This document shows positions 62,445-64,000 of a stretch of 64,000 nucleotides of DNA, one piece after another. Within the stretch, counting starts at the first letter, position 1; each line of letters opens with the position of its first letter. Under the pieces are notes generated by a model. The model was given only the letters and a program-made list of their open reading frames with translations. It was not told the DNA's origin and searched no databases. The stretch is from positions 38,004,643-38,068,642 of the forward strand of contig JAVGWX010000007.1 of assembly GCA_036924085.1 (NCBI GenBank). Direction: 5' to 3'. The position numbers and the translations under genes were made by a program. The stretch comes from Ariolimax columbianus. Its lineage: Eukaryota > Mollusca > Gastropoda > Stylommatophora > Arionidae.

Positions 62445-64000
62445 GAAGGGAAAAGGCTCCCGTCTGGAATTACAGGCCTATTACCCTACTGTCCGTCCCC
62501 GGCAAGGTCTTCGCACATGTGCCCCTCTCCAGACTGCAGCCCCTTTTAATGAGGCTTCGTTGCCCCTTACAGTCAGGGATCACAGCTTCTCGCTCCACCA
62601 TCGTCGCCACCAACAGTCAGGGATCACAGCTTCTCGCTCCACCATCGTCGTCCCCAACAGTCAGGGATCACAGCTTCTCGCTCCACCATCGTCGCCCCCA
62701 ACAGTCAGGGATCACAGCTTCTCGCTCCACTATCGTCGCCCCTTACAGTCAGAGATCACAGCTTCTCGCTCCACCATCGTCGCTCCTTACAGTCAGAGAT
62801 CACAGCTTCTCGCTCCACCATTGTCGCCCCTTACAGTCAGGGCTCACAGCTTCTCGCTCCACCATTCTCGCCCCTTACAGTCAGAGATCACAGCTTCTCG
62901 CTCCACCATTGACGCCATTCGCACGCTTTGCCTCATCACAGAACTGCACCGCGAGTTTAACCACCAACTCCACATCGCCTACGTTGACCTAAGGACTGCC
63001 TTCGATTCTGTGGACAGACACGCTCTGTGGAAGGTCCTGCAATGCGGGGGTATCCAAGGCTCCCTGTTGAACACTAATTGAACAGCTTCACAGCCACACC
63101 AGGGCCAAAATTCGACTCGGGCGGGATCTCACAGAGGAGTTCTCTACATCATCTGGTGTCCGGCTGCGTCTTCGTTCCTGCACTTTTCTGCTGTGCCATT
63201 GACTGGATCCTCAGACAGTCTTCTGCACACAGCCCAGGGGTCCTTGTCCGCGACTCCCGGGTAACCGATCTAGTCTACGCTGATGACGTGGCCATTCCTG
63301 GCTACGATTCTCAGGCCCTGGTATGCCCACTAGAGGTTTTGGATCGATCGGCTACTCACCTAGGCTTGCACATTTTCTGGGCGAAGACGAAAATAAAAGA
63401 TCTCAGCAGGCGCCCCTCTGCGCTGAGCATCACCTTGAACGACAGCCCTGCTGAAGCCATCGAGGACTTCGTCTACCTCGGCAGCAGACATTCCTCTGAC
63501 GCACGCAGCAGTCACGACATCACCCGTAGTATGCGCTTAGCGGCTTCATCCATGTACTCTCTCCACAGAGTCAGGTCCCAGCGAAGGCTTTCCCTAGAGG
63601 CCAGGCTTAGTATTTACTCCTCCTGCATTGCCCCATTCATCTGTACGACTCCGAGTCCTGGACACTACTACAGCAGGACCGGCATTCCACCTGCGCAACC
63701 AGAGGCGCATACTCGGGATTGTCTGGCATGACATGATTTCCAACACCGAAGTAGTTCAACGTACTCAACTTGCAGGTATTGTCTCAACGTTTGATCGACG
63801 TTGTCTCCCCCTCTTCGGTCACGTTGCTCACCTTTCCCGAGAAGTGCTGGTCCATGAGATGCTCCGACAGACTGTGGGGGCTAGTTACAGGAAGAAGCAG
63901 TGCTCATCCTGGAGACGTCCTCGGGGCCGCCCTCGCAACACTTGGCTTAAACAGATCGTCACCTCTCCAACAGAACTGCAGCCCGCCTGGGACGCGGCCA
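62445..64000 (+). pseudogene. LINE-G reverse transcriptase with motif-derived array
   Basis: 5'-truncated LINE starting in RT fingers ('WNYRPITLLSVPGKVFAHV', 'LSRLQPLL'). An eight-unit 44-bp array (62569-62920) made of the next motif follows. RT then resumes: 'RSTIDAIRTLCLITELHREF', motif A 'HIAYVDLRTAFDSVDRHALW', a frameshift near 63065, and frame 63078-63731 with motif C 'VTDLVYADDVAIPGYDS' (catalytic YADD intact) and 'EDFVYLGSRHSSDARSSHDI'. After another shift the C-terminus 'FHLRNQRRILGIVWHDMISN', 'LPLFGHVAHLSREVLVHEML' and 'RPRGRPRNTW' runs to the window end, so the 3' end lies outside. The array and frameshifts make it inactive. Confidence 0.88.
62569..62920. repeat. 44-bp tandem array of an RT motif, 8 units
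   Basis: Units begin 'acagtcagggatcacagctt' at 62569, 62613, 62657, 62701, 62745, 62789, 62833 and 62877, an exact 44-bp period. Each encodes 'QSGITASRSTIVA', the conserved RT fingers motif of LINE-G. Because 44 is not a multiple of 3, successive units are read in rotating frames, and two overlapping frames stay open across it. Confidence 0.95.

Overview
This is a eukaryotic, repeat-dense, gene-poor window, most likely from a mollusc (probably a gastropod). Nothing bacterial or plasmid-like is visible. The organism call is inferred from a protostome-type alpha-actinin exon, an 18S rRNA segment with a GC-rich V4 of the molluscan kind, and the mix of non-LTR retrotransposons, tRNA-derived SINEs, mariner/Tc1 and hAT debris and minisatellites. 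Only one host protein-coding exon is recognised: the first coding exon of alpha-actinin on the minus strand (44615-44698), ending in a consensus splice donor. No later actinin exon is seen at lower coordinates, so 1-44614 is best read as part of a very long first intron and 44.7-64 kb as upstream DNA.

Layout. 1-5.2 kb: a SINE piece, a broken RTE-like LINE, a 22-bp minisatellite, LINE tails, a hAT fragment and a composite copy of a jockey-like LINE with RNase H (called J1 here). 5.7-13.4 kb: LINE tails, interspersed repeat R1 with an expanded 22-bp array, a J1 copy nested in another J1 copy, and an inverted pair of LINE-K tails. 13.8-20.3 kb: two minisatellites, R1/R2 repeats, a GATA array and a J1 copy. 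20.5-27.1 kb: R1, LINE tails and a Tc1-like scrap. 28-29.5 kb: a complete but dead mariner with terminal inverted repeats, split by a LINE tail. 30-34 kb: SINEs, R1 and a fold-back mariner remnant. 34.4-43.6 kb: RTE-like and CR1/L2-like LINEs. 44.6-44.9 kb: alpha-actinin exon and putative promoter. 45-54 kb: nested LINE/SINE/micro-insertions, 26-bp and 37-bp minisatellites, and a second CR1/L2-like LINE. 54.5-56.3 kb: a J1 3' end joined to pre-rRNA (5' ETS plus the first ~760 nt of 18S), bounded as a unit by a 12-bp target-site duplication. 57-64 kb: a 49-bp minisatellite with a ~405-bp higher-order duplication, an inverted R2 pair around a hAT fragment, and a LINE whose reverse-transcriptase motif has become an eight-unit 44-bp array.

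The most notable theme is that the retrotransposition products can be read precisely. Target-site duplications of 9-14 bp were found by eye around five J1-derived insertions and two 37-40 bp J1 'micro-insertions', and one around an R2 SINE. They show a single LINE machinery making ordinary truncated copies, ultra-short copies, a LINE-LINE composite and a LINE/pre-rRNA chimera. A second theme is that several tandem arrays (6.6-7.2, 15.2-15.5, 16.2-16.9, 22.2-22.4, 36.3-36.6 and 62.6-62.9 kb) start from the body or end of a transposable element. Family labels (J1-J5, K, E-H, R1-R5, SINE-A to D, M1, M2) are local to this annotation. Clade names are by motif only, without database comparison.
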